From: Gonatopus flavifemur
Lineage: Eukaryota; Arthropoda; Insecta; Hymenoptera; Dryinidae
Assembly: GCA_018340375.1 (NCBI GenBank)
Contig: JAFFJZ010000002.1
Location: 23,454,001-23,518,000, forward strand
Length of the DNA stretch: 64,000 bases
Direction of reading: 5' to 3'
Shown: positions 1 to 11,196 of the stretch, in pieces
Layout: every line of letters begins with the position of its first letter
Position numbering within the stretch: the stretch's first letter is position 1
Position numbers and translations under genes: made by a program
The notes under the pieces: generated by a model
What the model was told of the DNA's origin: nothing
The model's database searches: none
The model's input: the letters and a program-made list of their open reading frames with translations, nothing else

Positions 1-250
1 ACCTGAAAATACGAATCCCAGCTGGAAACGCAGGTCAATTTCGGAGCTGGAATCCACATCGAATCCCAGCTAGATTTTCGTGACAGGGCATTTAATTCAA
101 CTGAATCTGATTAGAATTTTCCAAATTGGCTGCAACCAGAATATTTCCAAGATTCTATTAAATTTGGCAAGATTCAGTAGGTTTTTCTCCCGAGTTCCAT
201 CAATTGGATTATTTTTCGGTAATTCAAGTACCCAGATCTTTTCTTTCTGA
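1..250. other. Window edge, repeat-like AT-rich DNA
   Basis: No gene seen. The word GAATCCCAGCT occurs at 13 and again at 61, suggesting the truncated end of a word-type repeat. AAGATTC words near 150-175 resemble those of the elements at 6.5 and 54.3 kb. Confidence 0.3.
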
Positions 251-470
251 AACTTTGAGATTTCACTCTTTAGACAGTCAGAAATGAAGTGAAGTTTCTA
301 CTTTTCTAGAGCGATTGTCCAAAATTCGAGGCTAGAAATTCACAACGACTCCAATTCTAGTGTGAATTTCTCACTTTACAAGAGTGACAATCCACTCGAA
401 ACTAGTGCAAATGTTACTGATAGCGGAAAAGCTCATTTCCGAGACTCGATAAAGTAAAGTTCGTGATGTG
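251..470. repeat. GAGTGA-word inverted-repeat element, copy 1
   Basis: The interior alternates TTTCACTC/GAGTGA words in both orientations. It aligns in order with the copies at 1.9 kb and 32.3 kb: a TTTCACTC start, a central CCACTCG/CACTCGAA block, and an end reading GAGACT. No coding capacity. The boundaries are approximate because this copy's ends are degenerate. Confidence 0.6.
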
Positions 471-712
471 GCCCTCTTAGACTCTAGAAATCAACATCCA
501 CAGGGTTGCCTCAATTTAAATTCGAATAAAGAACATATAGGGTATCTGGATCCGGTCCTCGTCCATGAATTTACACAGGTTTCATTACTGTTTCGAAACA
601 GTCAATCATTAAATTATTCAGATAATATGAGTTTTTGCAGGAAAAAATTCAGCTTCTCTGTCTAAGTTGTCTTGATAAGATATTTTTAGTTCATTTCATT
701 GAGTTGAGATCA

Positions 713-857
713 CACTGAAAAAGTTGTTTAGTTCTCGTGACTAAAAATTTTAGTAAAATCCGACCTCAACAAAAAATTCAGTTGCTTCAACTCATTATTA
801 GTGTAGTTACAGTCTCTTCGATCGAAAGATTTTATTGCAACAAAAAATATTTCAGTG
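713..857. repeat. Short MITE with CACTGAAAAA-type ends
   Basis: The left end CACTGAAAAAGTTGTT is matched in reverse by the right end, where GCAACAAAAAAT leads into TTTCAGTG. The element is 145 bp and non-coding. Flanking bases are not a clean duplication, so the exact ends are provisional. Confidence 0.5.
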
Positions 858-1791
858 CGCACAACTTGAATTTTCTACTTGATCTCGTTTTTGGTTACTA
901 CAACTGAAGAGTTTTCTCATTGCATTGAATCTAACATATCTGAGGTCTTTTTTTTTTTAACAAATTTCTCAAAGTTCCTTACTTTGCATCCCATGCAAAC
1001 CCCGCTTCATTCTCTTCGAGTAATTCATTTCAAGTTAACGCGTCATCCAAGTGATTTACACGAAAAAGCAAAAAAGCCCCACATTTCCTGATCACTTAAT
1101 CGCGTATATCTTCGAATTCATCGTGTTCATCATGTTTTTCAATCGAAACCATTATGAGTGCCAATAATTGGATAAATAATCAAATTAACTATTCCCCTGT
1201 GATTAGAAAGTTTAAAAACAAAAAAATCCCGACACTCCGGGTTGATTTTTATAAACAAATAAAGAGATTTTAATTCGATAAAACACACGAAAAATCATTG
1301 TTCATCCTTCGATTATCGGACAGTTCATGCGTGAAAGTGAAAAAACTGACCCTACGTCTATCCGAGCAAACAAAAAATCCGAGACCAATTGAGTCGCTCA
1401 TTTCGTATAATCACTTCGAGGAAAGAGATGACGTCTCATTATTATTAGCAATACACTTTTGATTGATCATGGTATAGCATATCTTGATACTTACACTCGG
1501 TGAGAATCGAGTTTAACGTGTGCGTAACGATTGTTCAATTCGGATAATTTCACACCAAGATTTTATTCGAATCGAACGTACTTTCGATAAGCTTATAATT
1601 TTCTTGTATATCTTTGGGACTCATCTGCCGGTATGAATAATCAAGGTTGACCTTATTTCATTCGCGTGAAGTACTTTGATTCCATAGTTCCATTGTAAAT
1701 TCAATTTTTGCATAAATAATTCTAAGGGGACGAAGATTCTTCTTCTCCTTGAGGTTTGCGAATATTGGATGATTGGCAAAATTATAGAGCG
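858..1791. other. AT-rich non-coding stretch
   Basis: I see no gene, paired repeat or RNA structure here. Short open frames occur but have no supporting signals. Confidence 0.4.
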
Positions 1792-2177
1792 CACGAAGAA
1801 AAGTAAGTAGCTGTGGAATGAACAGCCATTTTTTGAGGTCTTATAGCTGAATTTTAGCTAACGTTGTTGCTGAGAAATTAGCTGCTCTCTGAAATTTTCA
1901 GAGGGAGATTTCACTCTTTGAGCAGCCAGAAGTGAGCTTGTCGAAATTTCGAGTGAAATTCCCACTCTTTTAGAATGGAAGTCTAAGGTTCGAAGGTAGA
2001 AACTCTCAGCTACTTCAATTTTAGAGTGACAGTTCACTCGAAGCGGCCTGGCTCACTTCTGAGACTTAGCGGAGTGAAACGCTTGATTTTTTACCCTTTC
2101 AGATTGAGAGAGAGGGTGTCTTGTGGGTGCTGAAATAACTGAAATTTAGCTGATACAGCTGAAAATTCCCTTCCGAG
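1792..2177. repeat. AGCT-word element with a nested GAGTGA-word element
   Basis: Both flanks carry TAGCTGAATTTTAGCT-like words (about 1848-1865 and 2138-2164). The ends read CACGAAGAAAA and TTCCCTTCCGAG, a diverged inverted pair. The middle (about 1889-2118) is a second copy of the GAGTGA-word family, so this looks like one element inserted into another. Confidence 0.5.
1889..2118. repeat. GAGTGA-word element, copy 2 (nested)
   Basis: It contains GAGATTTCACTCTTTGAG, GAGTGAAATTCCCACTC and GTTCACTCGAAG in the same order as the copies at 251 and 32272. AGCT-word DNA lies on both sides. Confidence 0.6.
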
Positions 2178-2439
2178 TAACTGTGGATCAACATTACCGG
2201 TTGAAGCCAAGATCGCAGCAAGAATGTTGAAAAAAAAACCCTCATTTATCCTGATTATTGAAATTGTATTTCATATCTGATGCTCATTGTTCTTGTGAGG
2301 TATTCGAGAAGACATTTTTGCAGTTCTCACCTGTACGAGTGAAAAACAATGATTTGTCAGAAAGCTCGGGACATATTACGAGCACCCCACTCATTCTCAA
2401 GACGAATGACCAAGAACGTCAGGATAAAATAGATGAAAG

Positions 2440-2900
2440 TGCAATCGTTCGTTTATTGTTTTGTCGCCCTTTTAGAGCAGCGTCGTGTCGTCGGCAGGGT
2501 ACATCGGCAATGTATAATTCTTCGTATGGTTGGGTATATAAATTAATTAGATAATTAATCGTGGCTTACGACTTTAATTGGGCTCTGTTAAGCGTCAGCC
2601 TGGCCCGGCGTAATCTTTGCTATGGCATCTGCCTTGTGTGTCGGCACACAAGAGTACCTGTATACAGGATAAAAGAGGAAGCAGGAGAAGAACACCTACC
2701 TCTTCTCCCTTCCAGGTTTGTTCTCTTGTACAGCTCCCCTGCGGTTGCGAGTAAAGTTTCTTCTTCCTCTTTTCTTCCGCGCTCTTTATATATTCATTCC
2801 CTTTCGTCTTCCTTCCTCGTTCTCTCTCGTGTTGGTCAAAGAGACCTCAAAGAGTAGTAGGATCAAGAACGGGCCCAAGGCCCCGCGCCGTTGTTCAGAT
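2440..2900. other. GC-richer unique island, function unknown
   Basis: This stretch is clearly richer in G+C and CpG than its surroundings and has no transposon ends. It holds a small perfect stem, CTTGTGT...ACACAAG, around 2633-2652, and a TATATA at about 2787. Open frames on both strands overlap and give no recognisable protein. It could be a regulatory island or untranslated exon. Confidence 0.3.
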
Positions 2901-3088
2901 CATAGATAAGAGCGAATACAGTAAGAGATTCAACAGATTCGATAATTCTTTGATAAGGAGAGAAAAGGGAGATAGTCGTGTATCGTTACGTGTAGAAACA
3001 AAGATACGGTTGTTCGGAATCTTATCTTCTTCAACTTCATTTAACTTCCTTTTGGCTTCTTTTATATTACATACATTCTCCATACCAA

Positions 3089-3139
3089 CCTCCCGCTGTC
3101 TCTCCTGTATCGGAAGATCTTTTCCGATATTGCGGGAGG
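3089..3139. other. GC-rich stem-loop
   Basis: Outer arms CCTCCCGC (3089) and GCGGGAGG (3132) pair perfectly. Inner arms TATCGGAA and TTCCGATA pair around a short loop. The asymmetric internal loop makes it a poor pre-miRNA, and no function is inferred. Confidence 0.35.
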
Positions 3140-5153
3140 AATGTTTTTTCTTTCTTTTTTCAATAGTTTCAATTGTAAGGGTATGGAAATCGGTTGATAC
3201 GTTTTAATTATATTGTGAACCAAAACATTGCTCACGTGTACATTATAAATGTTCTTAAAAATCATATTCATGTGGATTTACATGTACATGAAATTTATAT
3301 AGCGAAATTTTCTGTAACTCGAGGTGAAGTAGTTGAATTTTTTCCTCCAATAAAATCATAGCAATCACCGTAGAATTCGGAAAAATCCTGGTCGTCTTAA
3401 ATCTTCATCAGCAATGAAGATGTCAAGCGATATTTCATCATTTACGAATGCCAATGCACGTAATTTACGTTCACTCACGATCCATATTGAAATAGAAAGT
3501 ACATTTGTCGTCATCCAACAACTTTCATTATCAAACATTGATTCTAGATTGTCTCATTAGAGTGTTTGTCCCCGCATCTTCTTGTCTTCGACGATCCTTC
3601 TACTCCTTCCTCGACATCTCTTTTATAATACGCTTCCTTTTCGAGTACACAAGTATCATAACGGCGCCACGTAACGTATCAATGATGTACACGTGACATC
3701 GTCAAACGATTATATTCAAATAATTGTTGTTGCAAATATCAAATCCCTCCCAGTCTCTCAATCGATGATTATATAATTCATTTAATATCCATAAATTATA
3801 AAGAGATGGATGTAACTTTTATTTATTGACGAATATCTCACGATACTTGTTATTTTAATGACCCTCTTGGACAAGTAAGCGTATAATGCAAGAGTGGACG
3901 GCCTTAGAAATTATGCAATGGGTCCAATGGAGACACCGCAACTTCAAGTAAGACTGAAATTATCGACGGTACATGTGTACGCTAAGAAGGTACTTTGATT
4001 TACGTGTACTGCCGCGAAAATGATAGTCTTCAAACTTTCGTGCGCATTATTCAAGAGCGCGTTAATGCAACATCTCGTGCTCGTTAGGAAATGAGGAAAG
4101 AGCGAGAGAAAGATTAAAGATGACGAAAAAAGAAGATGGGAGAAAAAATGCGATCGTTAACACTTGTGACCGATGCTTTGATTTTTTTATGGTTCTTCTT
4201 TCTTACTTGGGGATACGAAGGATAATTGATGCGTCTAACGAACGAGATAAATGTTTACGCGCCGATTGGCTGGATCAAAATTATACGATGACTTCTGTTT
4301 GATTTCATGCTTTTTTTTTACATATAAAACGATCGGATTAGTATTGCGAGAGATTGAGGAATTAATTCTCAAATGTGTTATTTATTCTCAATTGGGTCTT
4401 CAGATTGGATCGTAAAATTTGAACATAAAATATAAACGCGAGGCATTAAATTTGAAATGAATCAAAGTACGAGTCGAGGATCGGAATATCCCTGGCTTAC
4501 CACTGGCTTTTCGAATGTTTATCATCGTAATTGTTCGATAGATGTCTTGTGGATGATGAAATCTGGATTTCATATTTTATCCTTTGATTTTCTCGTCGAT
4601 TCGAAGGTTTATGATCACGAGATGGAGGGGAGGAAGTTATTTTTAGTATGATGAGAAGACATGTGCAGGGGGAGGAAAATTTTCTTCTTCGGGAAAAATA
4701 AAACTGTGGCGGAGGATGGATATTTTTAAAAATACTCTCATTAAATATTTATTGAGATCCGACGATAGGATAGAATCTCGAAAAGATGTGGATAAATCCT
4801 TCCATGAATTGATGAAATTTCTGTAAGATCATTTTGTTCTCTGAATTATGAGAAATTTCATAAAATTCTCATAATTTTTTGAGTGTTTTTGATAGTTCTT
4901 GAAGCATTGACTACTGAATGGCAATGGAATCCAGTCGACGGTTTGTGGTTTCAAGATTCAAAATTTAACACTTTTTCAATCGATTTGTTTGAGATTTAGG
5001 ACTCCTGAGTTTGGAAATTAAAGCCCTATTGGAGTTGTCGGAAAGAAACCGAGACAAAAACCGGAAAAAAACAACTACTTGCTCCCCTTTTGTTCTAATC
5101 TTTCCCAAATCTGCCTGACAGTTTGAACAGGAAGATTATGGATGTACTGGATG
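3140..5153. other. Mostly unique AT-rich DNA with one exon-like patch
   Basis: No supported gene. On the plus strand, 3886-3947 is an open frame followed directly by GTAAGA, a good 5' splice site. It encodes MQEWTALEIMQWVQWRHRNF, whose spacing of W, V and F resembles the start of an ETS-family Pointed domain but lacks the usual A..EFSL. A second open frame over the same bases looks equally plausible. An attatgagaa/ttctcataat pair lies near 4837-4880. Confidence 0.2.
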
Positions 5154-5681
5154 TTTCAGAATTTATTATTCGGATTTCTGTGGTGTATTCTGCAGCCAAA
5201 ATGCAATGATTTTCCGTTTGAAAGAAATTTTTTGGAGGCTTAGTTTTTGAGCTATGAGCATCTTCAGATTTTTTTTTCAAATCCAAATAACTTGACAGCA
5301 TTGCGTTCTATATTCTCAACTCTAACATAATTCTCTAAGTTGGAAAACGCTGGATCTCTGGAAAAAAATTCAATTATCCTATCATTCTTCGTTTCGGAGG
5401 TATAGTAATTTAAAGTTGCTGAATTCTGATTGGCTAAAAGCTGAAAAATGTCAAATCGTTGTCGCCCCGAAACAAAGGATGATAGAATAATTGAATTTTT
5501 TATCCAGAGATTCGGCGTTTTTCAACTTAGAGAATGCTGTTGAGTTATTTGGATTTGAAAGAAAAATAAAACAATGCTGATAGCTCAAAAATTGAGCCTC
5601 CAAAAAATTTTTTTCAAATGGGAAATTATTGCATTTTGGCTGCAGAATACACCATAGATATCCGAATGATGAATTCTGAAA
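5154..5681. repeat. Long snap-back (foldback) element with arms over 200 bp
   Basis: The left arm (5154-5397) and right arm (5468-5681) are reverse complements with only scattered mismatches. Both contain TGGTGTATTCTGCAGCC and the AATTTTTTGGAGGCT segment. The left arm has an extra block of about 28 bp near 5308-5335. The loop is about 70 bp. No coding frame is conserved. If transcribed it would give a hairpin of roughly 215 bp. Confidence 0.85.
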
Positions 5682-6520
5682 GTATTGTGTTTTAAATTAG
5701 TATTTTTGATCTCTTTTTTTATATTAAAACTTATAGGAACCAGATATTTTTGCAATAAAAATAGATCCTACCTACCTTCACCTTGCTTTATCAAATTTCA
5801 TTGAAACGCATAAGCCCGGGTGGAAGAGTTTTCAAAATTAAATATAATTCATATATAATTCAATATAGTTCATATATAAATTGTATATAATTTTGAAGAT
5901 TCAATTTGAAAGTTTAAGCGGTTTAATCTGGAAATAGTCGATCTGAGGGAAATCGATTCCTTTTTGTGTACAATTCATATCAAATTCCAATCAAAATTAT
6001 ATAAAAACCAGTAGAAGCCCAAGAATTTTCATACGATTCCGATTGAAATTCCATAAAAATTGTATAAAGAAGACTCGATTATTTTCAGATCACTTATCTC
6101 TCGTTTGGATCTGCGAATCTGAAACAAAATCGATGAGATTTTATATCTGGATTGATCACGATTTTACAACAGGGTTTTCGATGGTTTCCGAGGATCAAAT
6201 ATTTGTGGAAAAATGAAGAAAAATGAGATGTACGTAATTGTAAATAGATCTGAATAGATTTGGTCCCTGCTAAATTGTTTCCATAAAGCACGATACAAAA
6301 CGATGAATTTCTTCTATAGTTTTCAATGAGGTTTCTGAATACGGAATTCACGAAGTTATATCGTTATTAAACGATAGAATTCTATCGTTCCTTATCGTTT
6401 TCTATCAAAATTCAAAAGAATGTATGGGATTTTATCGTGAAATTCGTATAGAAAAAGTACTACTTATTCTGGAACACATAACTATTTGATTATAAGGATT
6501 GATTGCCCTGGTTAAAAAAA
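5682..6520. other. AT-rich DNA with TATATAATT-word patch and a 20-bp palindrome
   Basis: No gene. Repeated TATATAATT/AATTGTATATAA words lie at about 5835-5895, like those at 30.3 and 62.7 kb. A perfect 20-bp palindrome, AACGATAGAATTCTATCGTT, lies at 6370-6389 among further ATCGTT words. Confidence 0.45.
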
Positions 6521-6524
6521 TCTT

Positions 6525-6715
6525 TAGGATTTGACGAGATGAAATTGAATGAGATTTGGTCAGAACATTGTACAAGATTCGATCAGATTTGACAAGATTC
6601 AATCAGAAACACATTAACTCAATATACTCATCTCATTAGATCTCATTGAAAATGGTTAAATAGGGTTTGTTCAGAACATTGTGCAAGATTCAATGAGTTT
6701 TGGCGGGAATCGATC
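6525..6715. repeat. Repeat with direct AGAACATTGTACAAGATTC modules, copy 1
   Basis: AGAACATTGTACAAGATTC and AGAACATTGTGCAAGATTC occur about 115 bp apart in the same orientation. The copy at 54.27-54.47 kb has the same two modules on the opposite strand with similar spacing, so this is a two-copy dispersed repeat family in the window. Confidence 0.6.
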
Positions 6716-7058
6716 GGTTTGTTCAACCAGGGTGTCTTATTTTTCGAATTTACGTAGATCTAAGCCGCTAGATTTGAATTATTCTTTTTCTTTTTCGTGG
6801 AAAATTTCGTCTGCTTGATTTGGTTTGATAGATTCAATGAATGTGAATCGAACATCGAGCATCTACACGTGTAGTGCATAGAAGTTCGAAACGCGACTCA
6901 TACGACCGTGTACCATCGAAGCTGCGATAAACGGGTATAATATCAAAGAGTTCTCAGTTTCACCGCTGCGTGGCACTACCTGTTACGTCAGTGTGGAATC
7001 AACTCACAAGCGTTGCGTGATAGTTGTGTTAGTCCAGAAACACAAGCTTGATAAACAC

Positions 7059-7129
7059 GAACGTGTAGAACGGAAAGATGCGCGAATCTTATATTCGTGA
7101 TTCTGCGCATTCTACCGTTCTTCACGTTC
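7059..7129 (+). ncRNA. Pre-miRNA-like hairpin (candidate)
   Basis: A 71-nt hairpin. The 5' arm carries GAACGTG, AGAACGG, ATGCGC and GAATC in order, and the 3' arm carries GATTC, GCGCAT, CCGTTCT and CACGTTC, giving about 25 pairs with one mismatch, one bulge and a small internal loop. The terminal loop is 10 nt (7089-7098). Weaker pairing continues outward to about 7031-7158. Length and shape fit a microRNA precursor, but the arms match no mature microRNA I recognise. A small foldback MITE is the alternative, and either strand could be transcribed. Confidence 0.35.
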
Positions 7130-7159
7130 ACGTTCGAAGAGTTTGAGTGTCTAGACCAT

Positions 7160-8586
7160 ATCACCGCATCACGTGTGTTGACCTTCCAGGGTTGCTTCTC
7201 GTTCCTCTAAATTCAACTCTCCTGTGCTTCACTTGAACACTGGATACAAAGTATATGAAACTATGTTAATTCAATAGTGCGTTTATCGATCAAGGTAATG
7301 GGAATTAAGATTAAGGTCAACGATCAATGTTCCTGGGGGGGGTTTTTTTTTCAATGCAGAAATATGAATTGAATGATGGATATGGAAATATACACCGTTT
7401 TCTTTGAGGTTTTGTACAATTTCTAGAGAGAGAGGAGGAATGTGTGATCTCTAGTTAAAATGATATATTATGATTCTTGTATGGGATGTATATATATAAT
7501 TTGTATGTAGCTTGTACGTGATTCATGTAAGTTTTTATACATTATATTGCTATCAGGGAGGTGACACATTTCACGCGTAAACGATGATAACCGGAAAAAT
7601 ACGGTGATACAAGGAGATATAGGACACGGTGCTTGATATTCGAGTGGTTCAGAGAGTTCGCGATGCATTGATAAACGTCATTTGAAGCATAAAATGCATA
7701 ATTGTTCAGACAACACACAAGAATCACTAATGCATTTTGGAAGAAATATTTTGAATTCGAAGAATAATCAAAAATTTTTGGAAAGAGTTTGAGTTTGAGT
7801 CTTCAGATATCAGGCGGGTTCTTCTTGAATTCTCAAAGAAAATTTTCGAGGAATTTCAAAAGAGCTCGCAAATGTCTGACGAATCGAATCATTCTTGGAA
7901 CTCTTGAGGAATTGTATATGAACTCTGGAAGGGTACAGGGAGGAGTTCTTTGGCTAGAATTTATACTGGTCAACAAGCATTTTGGTGCCTGAACTTTTAG
8001 AACTGATTCGGAGTGGTTTTAGGGTACTGAATACGAAAACAACAATATATGAGAATCATGTGTAAAAGATAACAGAAAGTGAACTGATTCAAGAAATTTG
8101 ATATTCGTTTCGCATTCGACGCATCAAAAGCACTCTGAATCAGATACAATATCCTCGGGCACCTGAGGAAGAATTGGTTTTTGTTGACCTGTGTTATCAG
8201 TGATTTTTGTGTTTGATCTGGATAATTACTGTATCCAATGGTGATTTGAGAATATTGAATTGTCGATGAGAAATCTTACGAGAATTATTCCGATAGTGAT
8301 TAGTGATGATGATCTTTGTATGGAAAATATATAATTTTTATAAATTTCAATAAAAATTTGATACTTCTTGAATGAAAAAGGATCGATCCTTTTCAAGATT
8401 TCTATCACTACTAGTGGTATTCTCACACTACGCACTTAGTGGTAGCCCCATGAAAACACGTTCCGAAAACATTCCCAAAACTTACTTCGTCAAAACTAGG
8501 GATGGACGATATGTAAAAATATCGATGTTCTTTATAGAAATTTTGTATAGTCAAAACTTGTACATGGATGATGAAAAATTATGTAT
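7160..8586. other. AT-rich non-coding stretch
   Basis: No gene or paired repeat recognised. A G8T9 homopolymer junction lies near 7336-7352. The open frames here are short and unsupported. Confidence 0.4.
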
Positions 8587-8815
8587 ACTCAAAGTTTCCG
8601 GGAATAATAAAATATTTAGTTGAATAGTCGCCATGAAATACTCAATTGATTCGAATAAACTTTCATTGACTTGATTAAATATTTATTCAATCAAACAAAT
8701 ATTTAATTCGCTATGAAATATTTCATCAGTAGAGAGAGTTATTCAATTGAGTCGATGAAAAGTTATTCAATTCAATTAAATATTTTATTGTTTCCGGGAA
8801 TGTTTTCTCTCAGCG
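8587..8815. repeat. CACTGAGAGAAAA / TTTCCGGGAA MITE, copy 1
   Basis: The ends TTTCCGGGAATAATAAAATA and TATTTTATTGTTTCCGGGAA are an inverted pair, and TTTTCTCTCAGCG closes the right side. The interior TTAGTTGAATAGTCGCCATG matches the copy at 62489-62724. The outer left terminus is degenerate. Confidence 0.7.
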
Positions 8816-9096
8816 CACGGAGAAAAAAATCGCCGTGACCGTGGAATCTGATTTTGTTGGCTACCTTTTGCCGGAGTAGTGAATTTTCTGCTGTGATAGC
8901 TACACGATTACCTAGGTGTGAGAGCAAAAAATGTCGACTCTTCCAGCGAAATATTTGCTGTTTCAATCAATCGTGTTGCTGTCTCCGCAACAGCTGATTG
9001 TGGCAGCGAATTTTTGGCGAGGCTCGCAGGAAAATTGGCTACTTTATGTATACGTAAGACTTCGGTTTTTGCGGCAGCGATTTATTTCTCTCCGTG
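8816..9096. repeat. GCAAAT/TTTGCTG-word MITE with CACGGAGAAAAA ends
   Basis: It starts CACGGAGAAAAAAATCGC and ends GCGATTTATTTCTCTCCGTG, an inverted pair. The interior repeats words such as GCTGTGATAGC, CCAGCGAAATATTTGCTG and GTGGCAGCGAATTTTT. It abuts the preceding MITE with no spacer. Two open frames across it simply read the words and are not genes. Confidence 0.75.
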
Positions 9097-9444
9097 CACG
9101 TTCATGGAACTTGTTTAGACGAACCATTGAAGAGTTGTTGAACGCCAGGATGTGAACCGAACTAACACGCACGATTTTGCCTACATTCCAACGTGATTAT
9201 TTCCTCAAATTCCTTCAATATCTATGTGTACTAATTTGTCGCAATTATTATTCGTCTGATAATAGACGTTTTTTTTTTTTTCAAAGTTTCCCATTAAAAA
9301 CGATGGAAAAAGGCTTCCGACGTTATATGGTAATTCAACGGTAGACACTCTATTGTGTCGGATTATATCTGTGGTATGCTGTGGGATTTCATTACGAAAT
9401 ACTTACAGAAAAGATAACAGCACAGAGGAAAAAAGATAGAGGGA

Positions 9445-9570
9445 TGAGAGAGCTAGGACTGTGCTATAATGTAACTCAAGTTTCTATAAATTTGTATAAA
9501 CTACCGATTGGAACTTGATGCAAATTTTACATACAATCATATCGAGTTACGTTATAGCCCCAGCACTAGT
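9445..9570. repeat. Short snap-back repeat
   Basis: CTGTGCTATAATGTAACTC near the left is matched in reverse by GAGTTACGTTATAGC...CAGCAC on the right, with an AT-rich loop. Non-coding. Ends are approximate. Confidence 0.5.
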
Positions 9571-10127
9571 GACAGTCATTTGACTTGACGGTTTCTGGCT
9601 AACAATGAGCGATTTTGATAGAATTTGATTCTTTTCTATATAAAAAATATCGAGCTTTTATTGAATTTGAAACATCTCGATCATGGCGTGTACAAATTTT
9701 ATAAAAGAAAATCGATTCTGTTAAGAAAGCTGTTATTTAGGGCTGGTACTGGGCAATATTTGACAGTATTGGTTTTTCAAAATTCCAAAATTTACATCAA
9801 GTTTTGATCGACGTTTTACAAATTTCAATATAAAATCGACAAGTTTTTTTTATGGAAACAATCGATATTGTCAAATATCAAATATCGATATTGTCAAAAA
9901 CTTTATTGTAAAAAATATCCAAATCTGATTCCGCTGGGTACCTTTGGTTGAGATCCTCAATAAATTATGGGACTTTTAAAAATACATTTTTCTGCGTGTA
10001 CGACAAAAATTTGCTTGGAGTCATATCCCAGTCTTAGTCATTCATTACAGTGAGTTTTTAGCTGTTACAATCAAAAACATGCAACCATCGCAACGAAATC
10101 TCTGACTGAATTTTGGATTTTCATTGA
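9571..10127. other. AT-rich stretch with a tandem ATCGATATTGTCAA
   Basis: No gene. ATCGATATTGTCAA occurs twice within 9861-9898, a very short tandem duplication. Confidence 0.4.
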
Positions 10128-10560
10128 GGGCATTCCGAAGTCCCAAGGAATCCCGAATCTCTCCCCTCCCCCACTTTTCTCGGAAACGACTGAATAAATC
10201 GAAAAATAATTAGTTCATACATCTTCTCCATGATTCACAAAAGATGCATGAATTGATTTTTTTTCGATTTATTCAGTCGTTTTCGAGAAAAGTGGGGGAG
10301 AGATTTGGGATTCCTTGCACGGAGATAATAATTTAGCTGCAGCAGCTACATGGCTAGTACAGACACGGACAGCCATTAAATTAGCTCCCGTAGCCAAATT
10401 TTAGCTACCACCGCAAATAAATTAGCTACAAATGCAAATTTTTTTGCTATAACAGCTAAAATTTAGCTGCAGGAGCTAATTTAATGGTTCTACATGTCCG
10501 TGCTAGCCACTTAGGTGCTGCAGCTAAATCATTCTTTCCGTGTGGGACTCCGGAATGCCC
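10128..10560. repeat. Snap-back element interrupted by a later insertion
   Basis: The left arm, from GGGCATTCCGAAGTCCCA through CTCCCCCACTTTTCTCGG to AATAAATCG, is matched in reverse by the right arm. The right arm is split in two by the element at 10318-10542. Removing that element restores a palindrome of about 206 bp. Confidence 0.8.
10318..10542. repeat. AGCTAAATTTAGCTG-word MITE, nested, TG duplication
   Basis: It starts CACGGAGATAATAATTTAGC and ends TTCTTTCCGTG. The interior is a foldback of AGCT words (TTTAGCTGCAGCAGCT left, GCTGCAGCTAAAT right). It sits between ...CCTTG and TGGGAC..., while the uninterrupted left arm of its host reads GTCCCAAGG. So the 2-bp flank TG was duplicated on insertion. 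Confidence 0.85.
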
Positions 10561-10844
10561 TTGAAAGTAGAAGATATGTATGAGGGTTTTAAAGGACAAG
10601 AGTTTTTCGAAAATTTGATTTTCTATTTATAGAAAAGAAGAGGTACGATTCAAAACAATTCCTGGATCAAATTCAAGAATCATAGGAAATTTTTAATAAT
10701 TGAGAAGCTTCATTCGGTTGATTGCAAAGCACACGACACGTCAACAAAAATACGCGAAAATTCGTGAGGTAACTAAGGATTAATGACTAAGCACACTTCA
10801 AGAGAGATTCACTTTCCTTTGAAACAAATTTCGTTTTATGTTAA

Positions 10845-11196
10845 GGGTGTCCCTTAGTCGATTTTTCCCCAGAAAACTATTACTGATCGTTTCAACCGTT
10901 TCACATAATTAATATTCAATTAATTACAATACTCTTTAGATCAAAAAATTCAGAATCGATCAGAGAAGTTGACTCTGGTTTCAGAATAATCGTACAATTT
11001 ACTTGGCTAATAAGGAATTTTCGTTCTAATTAATTTTAATGATTTAGTTGAACAACAAACAGACCAGACGCGGATTGTTTGATCAATTTGGAATCTTTTG
11101 ATTCAAAGTTTGATGTAATTAATTGAATATTATGGATGAAAAACAGTTGAGACGATCTAGTAGTTTTCTAGTGGAAAAATTGACCAGAACACTCTC
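10845..11196. repeat. TTAA-flanked snap-back element
   Basis: TTAA lies immediately outside both ends (10841-10844 and 11197-11200). Long inverted ends pair GATTTTTCC..AGAAAACTA with TAGTTTTCTAGTGGAAAAAT, and AATATTCAATTAATTACA with TGTAATTAATTGAATATT. TTAA duplication is the hallmark of piggyBac-type transposition. That assignment is inference, since no transposase is present. Confidence 0.7.

Noticed and set aside
2718..2909. Possible tRNA or small RNA in the GC-richer island
   Set aside because: No A-box/B-box pair and no cloverleaf could be formed. Only short local stems are present.
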